DNA of 50,800 bases from a virus: positions 1 through 50,800 of the IMG/VR virus record IMGVR_UViG_3300022937_000032; one strand, written 5' to 3'. The notes under the pieces were generated by a model. That model ran no database searches, was not told the origin of the DNA, and was given only the letters and a program-made list of their open reading frames with translations. Positions within the stretch are counted from its first letter, which is position 1, and every line of letters begins with the position of its first letter. The translations under genes were made by a program, and so were the position numbers. Shown one piece after another: positions 43,001 through 50,800 of the stretch.

Positions 43001-45149
43001 AGGACCTCAAGGTTTACAAGGTGCAACTGGTGCAGGAGCACAAGGTGCTATCGGTGGAGACGGTATTCAAGGTATTCAAGGTATTCAAGGTTTACAAGGC
43101 GATTTTGGTCCTATTGGTCCACAAGGTGTTCAAGGTATTAAAGGTGATACCGGTGACCTAGGTTTCCAAGGACCGGCCGGAGCAGGTGCTCAAGGTATTC
43201 AAGGTATTCAAGGTCTCATCGGTGCTCAAGGTATTGCTGGTGTAGGTGGTATTGGCGGACAGGGTACTCAAGGTATTCAAGGTCCTGCTGGTGCAGATGG
43301 AGCACAAGGTATTCAAGGTGGAAGCGGTGGAGACGGACAACCTGGACCTGCTGGTGCTCAAGGTGTTCAAGGTGCTGATGGTGCAGGTACACAAGGTCTT
43401 CAAGGACCTCAAGGTACACAAGGTACAACAGGATTAGGTTTCCAAGGTACTCAAGGACCACAAGGTATTTCAGGTATTACAGGAACCGGTACACAAGGTG
43501 TTCAAGGTGATACTGGTATTCAGGGTATACAAGGTATACAAGGATACGATGGATTTGGTATTCAAGGACCTGCTGGTTTCCAAGGTACTCAAGGTTTCCA
43601 AGGTGTTCCAGGACAAGGTGGACAAGGTATTCAAGGTAGTGATGGTTTCCAAGGACCTATTGGTCCTCAAGGTTTCCAAGGTATAAGCGGATCATTTGGT
43701 GGACAAGGTGTTCAAGGCCCATTTGGTTTCCAAGGTACTCAAGGTTCTGTTGGCGCTGGAGCAACTGGTGCTCAAGGTGTTCAAGGTATGCAAGGTATCC
43801 AAGGTGGACCTGGTGAGATCGGAGGAACAGGCCTTCAAGGTGCTCAAGGATTTATTGGTATTCAAGGGGTTCAAGGACCTGATGGTATAGGAGCAGACGG
43901 TCCTCAAGGTCCCGCTGGCCCACAAGGTGCCACAGGTAACGCAGGTGGCGGCGGTCCACAAGGTACTCAGGGTTATGCTGGTGCACAAGGTCCTCAAGGT
44001 GAAGATGGTATTCAAGGTCCTGTAGGTGGTGGTGCTGATGGTGCACAAGGTCCTGCTGGTCCACAGGGTGCAGCCGGGTTAAGCGGTGGAGAAGGTGCTC
44101 AGGGTTCAACAGGTTTAACTGGTCCACAAGGTCCTACAGGTACTGGAGGACAAGGTCCTGCTGGTCCGCAAGGTGCTCCTGGTTCAGGCGCACAAGGTAC
44201 AGACGGAGCTCCGGGTCCGCAAGGTTTAACAGGATTCCAAGGTGTTCAAGGACCATTTGGACCACAAGGTATTTCAGGTATTACAGGTTCTGGTATTCAG
44301 GGCCCACAAGGTACAACTGGTGCAACAGGCCCAATAGGATTCCAAGGGATTCAAGGTACAACTGGTTCTTCTGCTTCTATTGATGTTGCTTCAATCCATA
44401 ACTCTGGATTACAAGGTACCGCAATGTTTATCACAATGGTCCAAGGTGGTTCAGGAGCAAGACCTTTATACGGAACAACAACTCCTAACCCAGATGGTCC
44501 TGATGGTGATTCATCGCCAGAAAGTAACTTCTACTACATTAACGATGATGATGAATTAACAGTACATAACTTAAATGCAGTTAATTCAATAACTCTAGGC
44601 GGTTCTACTATTACAACATGGCCTTCTGGTGGTGGTTCTTTCGATGGAACAGCTACAAATACAGTATCTTCTGGTAAGATTGTATTCCAAGATGGTTCTA
44701 ACGGCGGCGGCGGCTCCGCATACTTCGGTACAGGTGAAGATGTTCAGTTCTATGACAATGGAACTACAATGTACATTGACTGTGATGCTACTCATGATGT
44801 TATCATTCGTGAAGGTACCACAACAAGATTCACGTTTGATACAGGAACAGGTGATTTTACAGCAACAGGTAATGTCACAACAAATTCTGACGAAAGATTA
44901 AAAGAGAATATAGAAACAATTGATAATGCTCTGAATAAAGTAAAAGAATTACGCGGAGTATCATATAATAAGATAGATAACGAAAGACATGAAATTGGTT
45001 TAATTGCGCAAGAAGTAGAAAAAGTTCTTCCTGAAGTTGTTGGGCTTTCAAGTGAAGGATATAAATCAGTTTCTTATGGAAATATTGTTGGATTGTTAAT
45101 TGAAGCAATCAAAGAACAGCAAAAGCAAATTGACGAACTGAAAAAGTAA
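40008..45149 (+). CDS. Collagen-like Gly-X-Gln tail fibre with S74 chaperone end (1,713 aa)
   Basis: Residues 1-57 form a head domain (FEGAIIYADNGELRYSDGSA). Long collagen triplet tracts follow (GIQGPQGVQG style), with Gln strongly favoured in the third position and Ile, Val, Leu or Phe often second. Four homologous beta domains of about 120-145 residues, each opening with GG-[VIL]-[ST]-[FW], interrupt the tracts at about 40713-41092, 41308-41745, 42037-42462 and 42583-42945. The last tract (about 42945-44375) leads to a beta tip and an S74 domain: SDERLKENI with Ser1627, IAQEVEKVLPEVVGL and a terminal helix. A trimer, a long flexible triple-helical shaft and self-cleavage are expected from the families. 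It is a likely receptor-binding fibre. It is followed by a terminator. Confidence 0.88.
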   Translation: MAKFGTLTGRGQLIGHGVPQTFPVQLDPAPFEGAIIYADNGELRYSDGSAWLPLGTGPQGTQGTTGIQGNQGVQGDYGPGFTIIGSIAGPGDQSSLNTAFPGANIGDGVIDESDDTLWIYDGTNWVNIGSFRGVQGLQGVQGVQGLQGPIGNEGIQGERGFRGFQGERGVQGFQGVQGLLGFQGIQGRRGPQGVQGITGIQGDLGFQGTQGRAGPQGIQGITGIQGDTGLQGFVGSYGGVSFEFDFNTGVIAQDPGANEFAINNSDITLPTALFIDDLAKNGADLSELYASIDAVVGPVKGLIQITNIADNQKFVTYEISNISDNTGWHTFFVSHVASTVSVAELTSSPACIISFTRVGDRGSQGIQGINGIQGFTGIQGSRGPQGTQGIQGPQGVQGLTGIQGSQGLQGLQGPQGLQGLQGNDGIQGHIGFSGGLTFDWDFNNSTTEGFPGLNQWLINNADVTQATTLYIDDLTNTGRRVDGLFDFLDTLTSQPKGQIFIRTPKDTTSDDYEFVIYNFTNWTWSTSGTGKDWGHFDIEWVASSTLGGTDASPGTSWQNGAVATYGNTAIIDFIPNGQQGIQGLQGSQGLQGLLGFQGIQGPQGVQGTTGIQGFQGIQGIQGEAVQGSQGTQGLQGLQGLQGLQGLQGEQGSTGIQGVQGIQGLQGLQGIQGEQGQYGGLTWIWNFSSNIVGGTDPGTNNWKLNNSNPASATLLTLDDIPLDQYTQEIDAFLDWIDSQPGTVKGYLKVQEGNYDDGSGPAGHHWMVYEITDWTWDSGSKNYGFFDVTYVDGNVSNWQTQVNAIHGPATLITFIPRGPAGIQGAQGTQGLLGLQGSTGQGLQGPQGLQGSLGLQGAEGSFGGITFDYTFSTDTLNNDPGPGNLKFNNGTYSSATAMYIDDRDDNFVDIQPFLRTIDDSTSPIKGHFKVTKKSQPEVFAVFTISGLTEVTGYFNVTCAYVNGNGSFSDGEDITITFARTGDAGATGATGPQGVQGFIGIQGPQGLQGATGAGAQGAIGGDGIQGIQGIQGLQGDFGPIGPQGVQGIKGDTGDLGFQGPAGAGAQGIQGIQGLIGAQGIAGVGGIGGQGTQGIQGPAGADGAQGIQGGSGGDGQPGPAGAQGVQGADGAGTQGLQGPQGTQGTTGLGFQGTQGPQGISGITGTGTQGVQGDTGIQGIQGIQGYDGFGIQGPAGFQGTQGFQGVPGQGGQGIQGSDGFQGPIGPQGFQGISGSFGGQGVQGPFGFQGTQGSVGAGATGAQGVQGMQGIQGGPGEIGGTGLQGAQGFIGIQGVQGPDGIGADGPQGPAGPQGATGNAGGGGPQGTQGYAGAQGPQGEDGIQGPVGGGADGAQGPAGPQGAAGLSGGEGAQGSTGLTGPQGPTGTGGQGPAGPQGAPGSGAQGTDGAPGPQGLTGFQGVQGPFGPQGISGITGSGIQGPQGTTGATGPIGFQGIQGTTGSSASIDVASIHNSGLQGTAMFITMVQGGSGARPLYGTTTPNPDGPDGDSSPESNFYYINDDDELTVHNLNAVNSITLGGSTITTWPSGGGSFDGTATNTVSSGKIVFQDGSNGGGGSAYFGTGEDVQFYDNGTTMYIDCDATHDVIIREGTTTRFTFDTGTGDFTATGNVTTNSDERLKENIETIDNALNKVKELRGVSYNKIDNERHEIGLIAQEVEKVLPEVVGLSSEGYKSVSYGNIVGLLIEAIKEQQKQIDELKK
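40176..44375 (+). repeat. Low-complexity GGT-rich collagen repeats
   Basis: Hundreds of GGT/GGA-NNN-CAA triplets, many as ggtattcaaggt, run through the fibre gene between the four globular inserts. Synonymous codons vary (CAA/CAG, GGT/GGA/GGC), so the repeat is old rather than a recent slippage product. The tract produces many spurious open frames on both strands. Confidence 0.85.
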
Positions 45150-45197
45150 TACATTATGGAGTATAAGGTGCTCTAAATCATTTGAGACGATTCATAT

Positions 45198-45230
45198 AAA
45201 GGGCATTTCTATAAGATGTCCTTTTTCGTT
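45198..45230 (+). terminator. Rho-independent terminator
   Basis: AAAGGGCAT (45198-45206) pairs with ATGTCCTTT (45216-45224) around a 9-base loop, with one G-U pair, and a T-rich run follows. It is placed about 50 bases after the collagen-like fibre stop and just before a late promoter, so it insulates the two units. Confidence 0.8.
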
Positions 45231-45246
45231 TTGACTGCCGGTATCT

Positions 45247-45254
45247 TATAAATA
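45247..45254 (+). promoter_or_regulatory. T4-type late promoter TATAAATA
   Basis: A perfect box lies directly after the terminator, 36 bases before the next ATG. It shares the 14-mer TCTTATAAATATAA with the promoter of the giant gene. Confidence 0.8.
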
Positions 45255-45290
45255 TAACAAGTATAACAAAATTTAAAAGGTTTCATCACC

Positions 45291-45629
45291 ATGGCATCAA
45301 GAGCTAATATTTACATCGATAAAGGAATGGACTTCAGAACAGAACTGAATCTGTTTAATGATGAGGGTGTCGAATATGATGACGCAACTATTTCTGTTTA
45401 TAACTTTTACAGCAGCATAAGAAAAGTATATTCGTCCGCCTCGGCATTAAATTTCAATATTGAAGTAGCAAACAATGACATCACATTGGTATTAACAGAC
45501 CAACAGACAGATTCGCTGCAGCCGGGCAAATATCAATATGATGTAATAATGGAAAAACAAACAGGAGAACGAACCAAAATAGTTGAAGGCCTAGCAATCG
45601 TAGTCGATACTATTACGGAGGTTTCGTGA
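45291..45629 (+). CDS. Small beta-rich structural protein (112 aa), BppU N-terminus-like
   Basis: This is a 112-residue protein. The pattern is an Ig-like beta sandwich: IYIDKGMDFRTELNLFNDEG, then DITLVLTDQQTDSLQPGKYQ and YDVIMEKQTGERTKIVEG. The 'LTxxQTxxLxPGxYxYDV' segment resembles the BppU/DUF2479 N-terminal domain that anchors receptor-binding proteins on baseplates. This is a resemblance by eye, not a proven match. The stop overlaps the GTG of the next, large fibre gene (GTGA), so it may be made in a fixed ratio with that protein as its adaptor. It is the first gene after the terminator and late promoter. Confidence 0.7.
   Translation: MASRANIYIDKGMDFRTELNLFNDEGVEYDDATISVYNFYSSIRKVYSSASALNFNIEVANNDITLVLTDQQTDSLQPGKYQYDVIMEKQTGERTKIVEGLAIVVDTITEVS
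45617..45622 (+). promoter_or_regulatory. Ribosome-binding site GGAGGT that fixes a GTG start
   Basis: GGAGGT lies three bases before GTG 45626, within the end of the preceding gene. It is one of the strongest Shine-Dalgarno sites in the window and supports GTG as the start rather than a downstream ATG. Confidence 0.7.
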
Positions 45630-48600
45630 GTATAAAAGTCAAAATCGGTGCTGGCCGTTCGATTAAGGCCATACCGAAACAAGGACAATCTACTCCTATT
45701 GTCGCACCGGCGGAACGAAAGCCGCAAATCGTTCCAGACTCCGTTGTTCTTGGTATTGATACTATTGGGGAATACGTTGTTTCCGTTGCCAATACGGTTG
45801 GCATTACCATATCACAAACAGTTTTTGACCAAGGTGCAAATGTAGTTATTGGTCACGCTGACACATCAAATGCTGTCAGTACTACAAACTCAAATTTATC
45901 TTATCCGAAAAATATTTCAATTGATACTTTCGGACATATTACAGATTTTGAAAACGCAAGTTTTAGTCCATTAAACTTTACTGCTAATTCCACAGTTATA
46001 TCTTCTGCCGATTTTACTCTCGGTACAACTTCACTTACACTAGGTGAACAAACTTCAGTTATTGAAGGTCTTACTGACTTAACCATAACAAATCAATTCA
46101 CTGCCTTGAATGGCGCATTTTTAAATGGTATAGATGTTACAGGGCAAGCAGAAGTTGGATCATTAAATGTTGAAGATTTAACTCAAGGACGTATCGTATA
46201 TGCAGGTGCTAATGGCGAATTAATTGACAGCCCAGGAATGACATTTAACGGTACAAGCATTATTGCTACCGGTGGTGTATTCTTAGATAACTTATCAGTT
46301 CCTGGTCAAGCAACATTAGGAAGTGTTAATATATTAGACCTCGAAGAAGGTCGTATAATGTATGCTGCTGCAAATGGTGAATTAGTTACTTCTGCAAACC
46401 TATCTTTTGATGGTGTTTCAATTACAGCAACAGGTGGAGTATTTTTAGATATTCTTCAAGTGCCTGGGCAAACAGAATTAGGTTCTGTTAATGTTACTGA
46501 TTTAACATCAGGTAGAGTTGTATATGCAGGAGTTGATGGCGAACTTGTTGATAGTGAAAAATTAACATTTAACGGTACAACATTTACCGTAGATGGTGAT
46601 GCTGATATTACAGGTAATGTTACCATCGGGGGTAACTTAACACTCGGTGATAATCAAGTAGATACCATTAATGTTGTTGCTGATTTTACATCTGATTTAA
46701 TTCCTGACCAATCAGGATTATACAGTTTAGGTACGCCTACCAAAGAATGGCGAAGAATATTTACACCTACACTTAAGAGCTCAAGTGGTGTAGTAACGAT
46801 TGATGAAACCGGCGCTTTAACATTACCTGTTGGTGGAACCGCTGACCGACCTACTGCTGCTTTAGGTATGATTCGTTATAATACTTCAGATAGTAGATTT
46901 GAAGGTTATGATGGTAATCAATGGTCAGAATTAGCAGGTAGTGTTAAAGACGTTGATAAAGATACATTTATACGAGCAGAATTAAGTGCTGGTTCTGATA
47001 ACGACCAACTAGATTTTTTCACGGCAGGTACACAAAGAATACAAATTGATGAATCTGGTAATTTTAAATATGGACCAACATTAAGTGAAGTTGTATTTGA
47101 CTTTGCTACTGGTGGTGCAACTTTTGGTGCTGCCAATGTTTCTGATATTCCAAACCAAGCTATTGTATATGCAGGACCTGGCGGAAATCTTAGAGGTACA
47201 GCAAACCTTTCTTGGGATGGAACAAACCTAACAGTACTTGGTGGTATTTCTGTTGATGGTGATTTCAGTACATCAGGTGGTTTATCAGGTGACAGTTTAT
47301 CAGTAGGTAACTTACAAGCGAACACGATGATGTTCGTATCTGATACCGGTGCGTTATCGTCAAACAATAATATTCAGTTTGACGGTAGTCACATGGTTGT
47401 TAATGCAACCTCTGAATTCCGAACAGCACCAACATTTGAAACTGTTGCCGAAGGTTCGGTATTTGTCGCAGGCGCAAACGGTGCAATTCAAGGTGATGCA
47501 GGTTTAACTTACAATCAAACAACCAATGTTTTAAGTGTAGGAAGTTTAACAGATAATAGAATTGTAGTCGCAGGACCAAGTGGTGCATTAACAGATGATG
47601 CAGGATTTACTTGGGACGGTTCAAATTTTTATGTTGATGGATCAGCAGAATTTACTGGTGATGTTTCTATCGCAGGTAATTTAACATTAGGTAATCAAGC
47701 GGTTGATACTATTAATGTTGTTGCCGATTTTACATCTGACTTATTACCTAAAGATGATGCAACGTATAATCTTGGTACAACAGGTTCAAATTGGAATGCT
47801 TTATATGTAAGAACCATTGATAGTGATACAGAAGTTGTTGTCATTGATACAACAGGAGCATTAACGGTTCCTGTCGGTACCACAGGAGATAGGCCTGCTA
47901 CATTAACTGCAGGTATGGTTCGTTTCAATACAACAGATGGTGTATTTGAGGGTTATAGTGGAAATGCATGGGCTTCACTCGGTGGAGTTAAAGATGTTGA
48001 CCAAGATACCTTTATTGAAGCAGAGTCAAGTCCTGGTGCAGATAACGATGAATTAAGATTTGTCACTGCGGGTATTACTGCATTTACAGTTGACAACCAA
48101 CAACGAATTACAACTCCTGCTGCAACTGACCTTGTATTTAATGTCACTGGTAATATTGATGTTAGCAATACTATTATAACAGGTTTAGCTGAACCTGTCA
48201 GCAATTCTGATGCAGTTACTAAATTCTATGTAGAGAATACTTTTGCTCGTGATTTCAATATCACAAAGAGTGCTAATACTTATGTATTAGATTTATTCAA
48301 TACATCTAACGAACCAAGTATTGAAATCGGAACAGGATTAACAATTTCAAATTATGATAGCGGTAATAATGTTACTGAAGTTAGTTTAGATCCTGTATGG
48401 AATACATTCACAGGTTTAAGAAATGCAGGTCCTGAAGGATTTATTCCTAACTTTGAATTTGACGTTTATGGACGTGTTCGTTCATTAATTAATGTTCCTC
48501 TATCTGTTTCATCAAATGCGGTTGTTGACTTTGCGAATAGTATTTTTGAAGTTCTTGAAGATTCAGTAAGAAATGGTAATATTGAACGAGGTCTTACTGT

Positions 48601-49561
48601 CACATCAAATACTGCATCTAGTAAATTAAACTTTGAAACTGATAATTTCGATATTGCTTTAACAGGAGCAGTTACTGGTGATGGTACTGTTGTTCATAAC
48701 TCAAATGTTTCAATCGCAACAACATTTAATTATGTAGACCTTGATGCAAGATATATTAATGCGGAAGGTGGTGATACATCTAACGGTGACTTACGAGCAA
48801 CAAAATTTGTAAGTAAAGACGATTTAAGTTATTATGCCGATCCAGCAGGTACTTCAAGATTTGCTGATTTGTGGGTTGGTTATCAGAAACCTAGTACAAC
48901 CCTTACTTTTGGTACTGGTTCTGGAAATATGTATATGTATGCTCAAGGAACCAAATTAGGTTTCTTAAGTTCTACATTTAACTTTGGTACATATTTTGAT
49001 AATACTAACAATAGTTGGTATGTATCAGACGGTTCCGTATATTCAAGGAACTTTATTGACAGTCAAAATAATAATTATTTAATTAACCCTGCGGGTGGTA
49101 ATAACCGTCTTTTAGGACTTAATGTTGATACACAAATACTAATAGGAAGCAATTTCTTATTTGCTAATTCGACTATTTCTACTACTACAGGTGATATTAC
49201 ATTATCTCCTAATAGTAATATCCTTAGTGTCGATAACTCTATTATAACAAACATTTTAGATCCTGTCAATAGTTTAGATGCAGTAAATAAACAATTTTTA
49301 GAATCTGCCATAAATAATTTAACATCTGGTGGTATACAACTTGCCGCTGAACAAGGTAGCGTAGATACAGTTGCCTTAGGAGAACTCATTACTTTTGCCG
49401 CCGGTGAAGGTATTGACACAACGGTCAGCAATAATCAAATATTAATTGCTGGTGAATTAGCAAACAATACCAATATTGGTGTTGCTTCATTTAATGTAGC
49501 TAATTTTACCGTGACAAGCGGAGATGTTACCGTCACAACATTAGATGGAGGAACCTTTTAA
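45626..49561 (+). CDS. Modular fibre or virion structural protein (1,311 aa), GTG start
   Basis: The start is GTG at 45626-45628, overlapping the previous TGA, with GGAGGT upstream. Residues 1-35 are basic. Residues about 170-700 hold seven modules of the form GRIVYAGxxGELxDS, then LTFNG. A longer module of about 130 residues occurs twice (near 350-480 and 690-820): VDTINVVADFTSDL, GALT-x-PVG, then GMxRxNT, FEGYxGNxW and KDVDxDTFI. These units are common in marine phage fibres. Residues about 880-1,311 contain DAVTKFYVEN- and DAVNKQFLES-type repeats. There is no S74 domain and no enzyme motif. It is probably a long shaft or adhesin; the partner is likely the small upstream protein. Confidence 0.78.
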   Translation: MSIKVKIGAGRSIKAIPKQGQSTPIVAPAERKPQIVPDSVVLGIDTIGEYVVSVANTVGITISQTVFDQGANVVIGHADTSNAVSTTNSNLSYPKNISIDTFGHITDFENASFSPLNFTANSTVISSADFTLGTTSLTLGEQTSVIEGLTDLTITNQFTALNGAFLNGIDVTGQAEVGSLNVEDLTQGRIVYAGANGELIDSPGMTFNGTSIIATGGVFLDNLSVPGQATLGSVNILDLEEGRIMYAAANGELVTSANLSFDGVSITATGGVFLDILQVPGQTELGSVNVTDLTSGRVVYAGVDGELVDSEKLTFNGTTFTVDGDADITGNVTIGGNLTLGDNQVDTINVVADFTSDLIPDQSGLYSLGTPTKEWRRIFTPTLKSSSGVVTIDETGALTLPVGGTADRPTAALGMIRYNTSDSRFEGYDGNQWSELAGSVKDVDKDTFIRAELSAGSDNDQLDFFTAGTQRIQIDESGNFKYGPTLSEVVFDFATGGATFGAANVSDIPNQAIVYAGPGGNLRGTANLSWDGTNLTVLGGISVDGDFSTSGGLSGDSLSVGNLQANTMMFVSDTGALSSNNNIQFDGSHMVVNATSEFRTAPTFETVAEGSVFVAGANGAIQGDAGLTYNQTTNVLSVGSLTDNRIVVAGPSGALTDDAGFTWDGSNFYVDGSAEFTGDVSIAGNLTLGNQAVDTINVVADFTSDLLPKDDATYNLGTTGSNWNALYVRTIDSDTEVVVIDTTGALTVPVGTTGDRPATLTAGMVRFNTTDGVFEGYSGNAWASLGGVKDVDQDTFIEAESSPGADNDELRFVTAGITAFTVDNQQRITTPAATDLVFNVTGNIDVSNTIITGLAEPVSNSDAVTKFYVENTFARDFNITKSANTYVLDLFNTSNEPSIEIGTGLTISNYDSGNNVTEVSLDPVWNTFTGLRNAGPEGFIPNFEFDVYGRVRSLINVPLSVSSNAVVDFANSIFEVLEDSVRNGNIERGLTVTSNTASSKLNFETDNFDIALTGAVTGDGTVVHNSNVSIATTFNYVDLDARYINAEGGDTSNGDLRATKFVSKDDLSYYADPAGTSRFADLWVGYQKPSTTLTFGTGSGNMYMYAQGTKLGFLSSTFNFGTYFDNTNNSWYVSDGSVYSRNFIDSQNNNYLINPAGGNNRLLGLNVDTQILIGSNFLFANSTISTTTGDITLSPNSNILSVDNSIITNILDPVNSLDAVNKQFLESAINNLTSGGIQLAAEQGSVDTVALGELITFAAGEGIDTTVSNNQILIAGELANNTNIGVASFNVANFTVTSGDVTVTTLDGGTF

Positions 49562-49566
49562 TTTTG

Positions 49567-49574
49567 CCTAAATA
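49567..49574 (+). promoter_or_regulatory. Weak late-promoter-like box CCTAAATA
   Basis: CCTAAATA differs from NATAAATA at one position and lies in the 39-base gap, 26 bases before the last ATG. Spacing fits; the sequence match is imperfect. Confidence 0.3.
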
Positions 49575-49600
49575 GGTATATGATATAGAAGGACATATAT

Positions 49601-50800
49601 ATGTCGACATTAATTAAGCTAAAAAGAAGTGCCGTTGCCGGTCGAGTGCCTACTACTGCCCAGTTGGACTTAGGCGAACTTGCGATTAATACAGCTGACG
49701 GTAAGATATACATTAAACAAGATATTAATGGAACAGAATCCATTGTCGAGTTTAGTGCGGATCCTGCTGATCTTTTAACCTTAATTAAAACAGTCGACGG
49801 AACAGGTTCAGGTCTTGATGCTGATTTACTTGATGGTTTAGATTCAACACAATTCTTAAGGTCAGATGTTGATGATACCTTCGCAGCAAATTTAACCATT
49901 ACAGGCGATCTTACAGTATCAGGAAACACCACATATGTCAATACAGAGACTATTAATTTATCTGATAATATCATTACTCTTAATGCTAATCACACGGGCA
50001 GTCCAACTCAAGATGCTGGTATCGAAGTTGAAAGAGGATCCTCAAATAATGTAATTCTACAATGGAATGAAGCAAATGATTATTGGGAAATTGCTTCAGG
50101 TGGAACTACAGGCCGAATTATTACATCAGGTGATATAGGTTCAGGATCTGGTTTCGATGCTGACTTATTAGATGGTCAAGAAGGTTCTTATTATTTAGAT
50201 TGGACTAATACAACAAATAAACCTGATCCTCAAATTGATGTTAATATAACAGGAAAGGTCACAGGTTCAGGAACAACAACTTTAACCGACCTAGCAAGTG
50301 GAACAATTAATATATCCGCAGAACTTGCGAATACAACAGTCACAGCAGGTTCATACGGTTCAGCTTCTTTAATTCCAACATTCACCGTTGACGAAGATGG
50401 TCGTATTACCGCGGCCGCTGATGTATCAGTCGCAGGTGTTTCTGATACTGATTGGTATATCGCAAACAACACATTCCAAATATCTACTGTTGACGGCAGT
50501 ATTTTTAATACTGTTATTGGTGAGTTTACAAATCTTACAGTTAACGGCGATATTACAGTCACAGGAACTGTTGATGGTCGTGACATTGCTGTAGATGGTA
50601 CAAAGCTTGATGGAATTGAAGCAGGTGCTCGTAACCTTTCAAATACTGAAATCCTTAATATCGTATTAACTAATGATGGAGAAAATTCAACATTAGACGC
50701 TGATTTGCTTGATGGAGCAAATAGTGATTTCTATCTCGACTTTACAAACGCAACAAATAAACCTGACCCAACAATTACACTCGCAGGCGATGTCACAGGT
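49601..50800 (+). CDS. Tail fibre protein, C-terminus cut by window edge
   Basis: From ATG 49601 the frame is open for 400 codons to the last base. GAAGGACAT upstream supplies the ribosome-binding site. The start MSTLIKLKRSAVAGRVPTTA then QLDLGELAINTADGKIYIKQ is a very common attachment module of phage fibres. At residues about 70-90, 180-205 and 365-390 the repeat 'DADLLDG' followed by YLD-x-TN-x-TNKPDP recurs. Between them are ITGDLTVSGNTTYVNTETIN and GRITAAADVSVAG, both frequent in marine myovirus fibres. The C-terminal tip, which decides receptor specificity, lies outside the window. Confidence 0.8.
   Translation, partial: MSTLIKLKRSAVAGRVPTTAQLDLGELAINTADGKIYIKQDINGTESIVEFSADPADLLTLIKTVDGTGSGLDADLLDGLDSTQFLRSDVDDTFAANLTITGDLTVSGNTTYVNTETINLSDNIITLNANHTGSPTQDAGIEVERGSSNNVILQWNEANDYWEIASGGTTGRIITSGDIGSGSGFDADLLDGQEGSYYLDWTNTTNKPDPQIDVNITGKVTGSGTTTLTDLASGTINISAELANTTVTAGSYGSASLIPTFTVDEDGRITAAADVSVAGVSDTDWYIANNTFQISTVDGSIFNTVIGEFTNLTVNGDITVTGTVDGRDIAVDGTKLDGIEAGARNLSNTEILNIVLTNDGENSTLDADLLDGANSDFYLDFTNATNKPDPTITLAGDVTG

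Noticed and set aside
43158-44127. Multiple antisense and shifted open frames across the collagen tract
   Set aside because: The Gly-X-Gln codon repeats make long stop-free shadows in other frames, with repetitive Leu/Glu/Tyr or Thr/Leu/Ser products. They are not genes.
40176-44375. CRISPR-like regular repeats
   Set aside because: The periodicity is 9 bases and in frame with a collagen-like protein; there are no spacers and no cas genes.
1-50800. Diversity-generating retroelement acting on the fibres
   Set aside because: No reverse transcriptase or template/variable repeat pair with A-specific changes was seen in this window.

Overview
This window is part of the late, virion-structural region of a T4-like contractile-tailed bacteriophage, probably a marine one. 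The evidence is a near-complete run of T4-type tail and baseplate proteins (gp4, gp54-like, gp26, gp48, gp53, gp27-like hub, gp5-like spike, gp25, gp6, gp7, gp8). The very large accessory fibre proteins resemble those of cyanophages and pelagiphages, the sequence is AT-rich (about one third G+C by eye), and most transcription units start at T4-type late promoter boxes (NATAAATA). No host marker (photosynthesis gene, tRNA, integrase) is present, so the host cannot be named.

Layout. Bases 1-4712 are on the minus strand and read leftward: gp4 head-completion nuclease, an unrecognised 204-aa protein, a gp54-like tail-tube initiator, gp26, and a large putative tape-measure protein that runs off the left edge. 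gp26 ends at a perfect T_TTT_TTT slippery heptamer with a downstream hairpin and a 60-codon open -1 frame, which looks like a programmed frameshift of the tail-assembly-chaperone type. At 4713-4803 two late-promoter boxes face each other and serve the two arms.

Bases 4804-16542 (plus strand) are the baseplate hub and wedge: gp48, gp53, a small unknown, a gp27-like hub, a gp5-like spike without a lysozyme domain, a hub-linked protein ending in an M15-type zinc peptidase, gp25, gp6, and gp7. The gp7 protein carries a C-terminal alpha/beta-hydrolase domain in which glycine replaces the nucleophile serine. Bases 16544-19680 are a two-gene cassette (repeat-bearing fibre plus intact subtilisin-like protease) between gp7 and gp8. 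Bases 19729-28589 hold gp8, a DUF4815-type structural protein, a small coiled coil and an S74-terminated fibre.

Bases 28649-50800 are adhesin territory: a 3,619-residue protein built from three repeat families, including two domains nested inside sister domains; a small beta protein; a 1,713-residue Gly-X-Gln collagen-like fibre ending in an S74 chaperone domain; a terminator; and three further fibre or structural genes, the last cut by the right edge.

The genes together assemble the tail: the tube initiator, chaperone and tape measure set the tube length, hub and wedges form the baseplate, and spike, peptidases and fibres handle adsorption and envelope penetration. Genes are packed with TAATG or ATGA overlaps or gaps of a few bases. 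No gene-free stretch exceeds 300 bases; the longest is 45150-45290, which holds a terminator and a late promoter. No tRNA, CRISPR array, insertion sequence or reverse transcriptase was seen.
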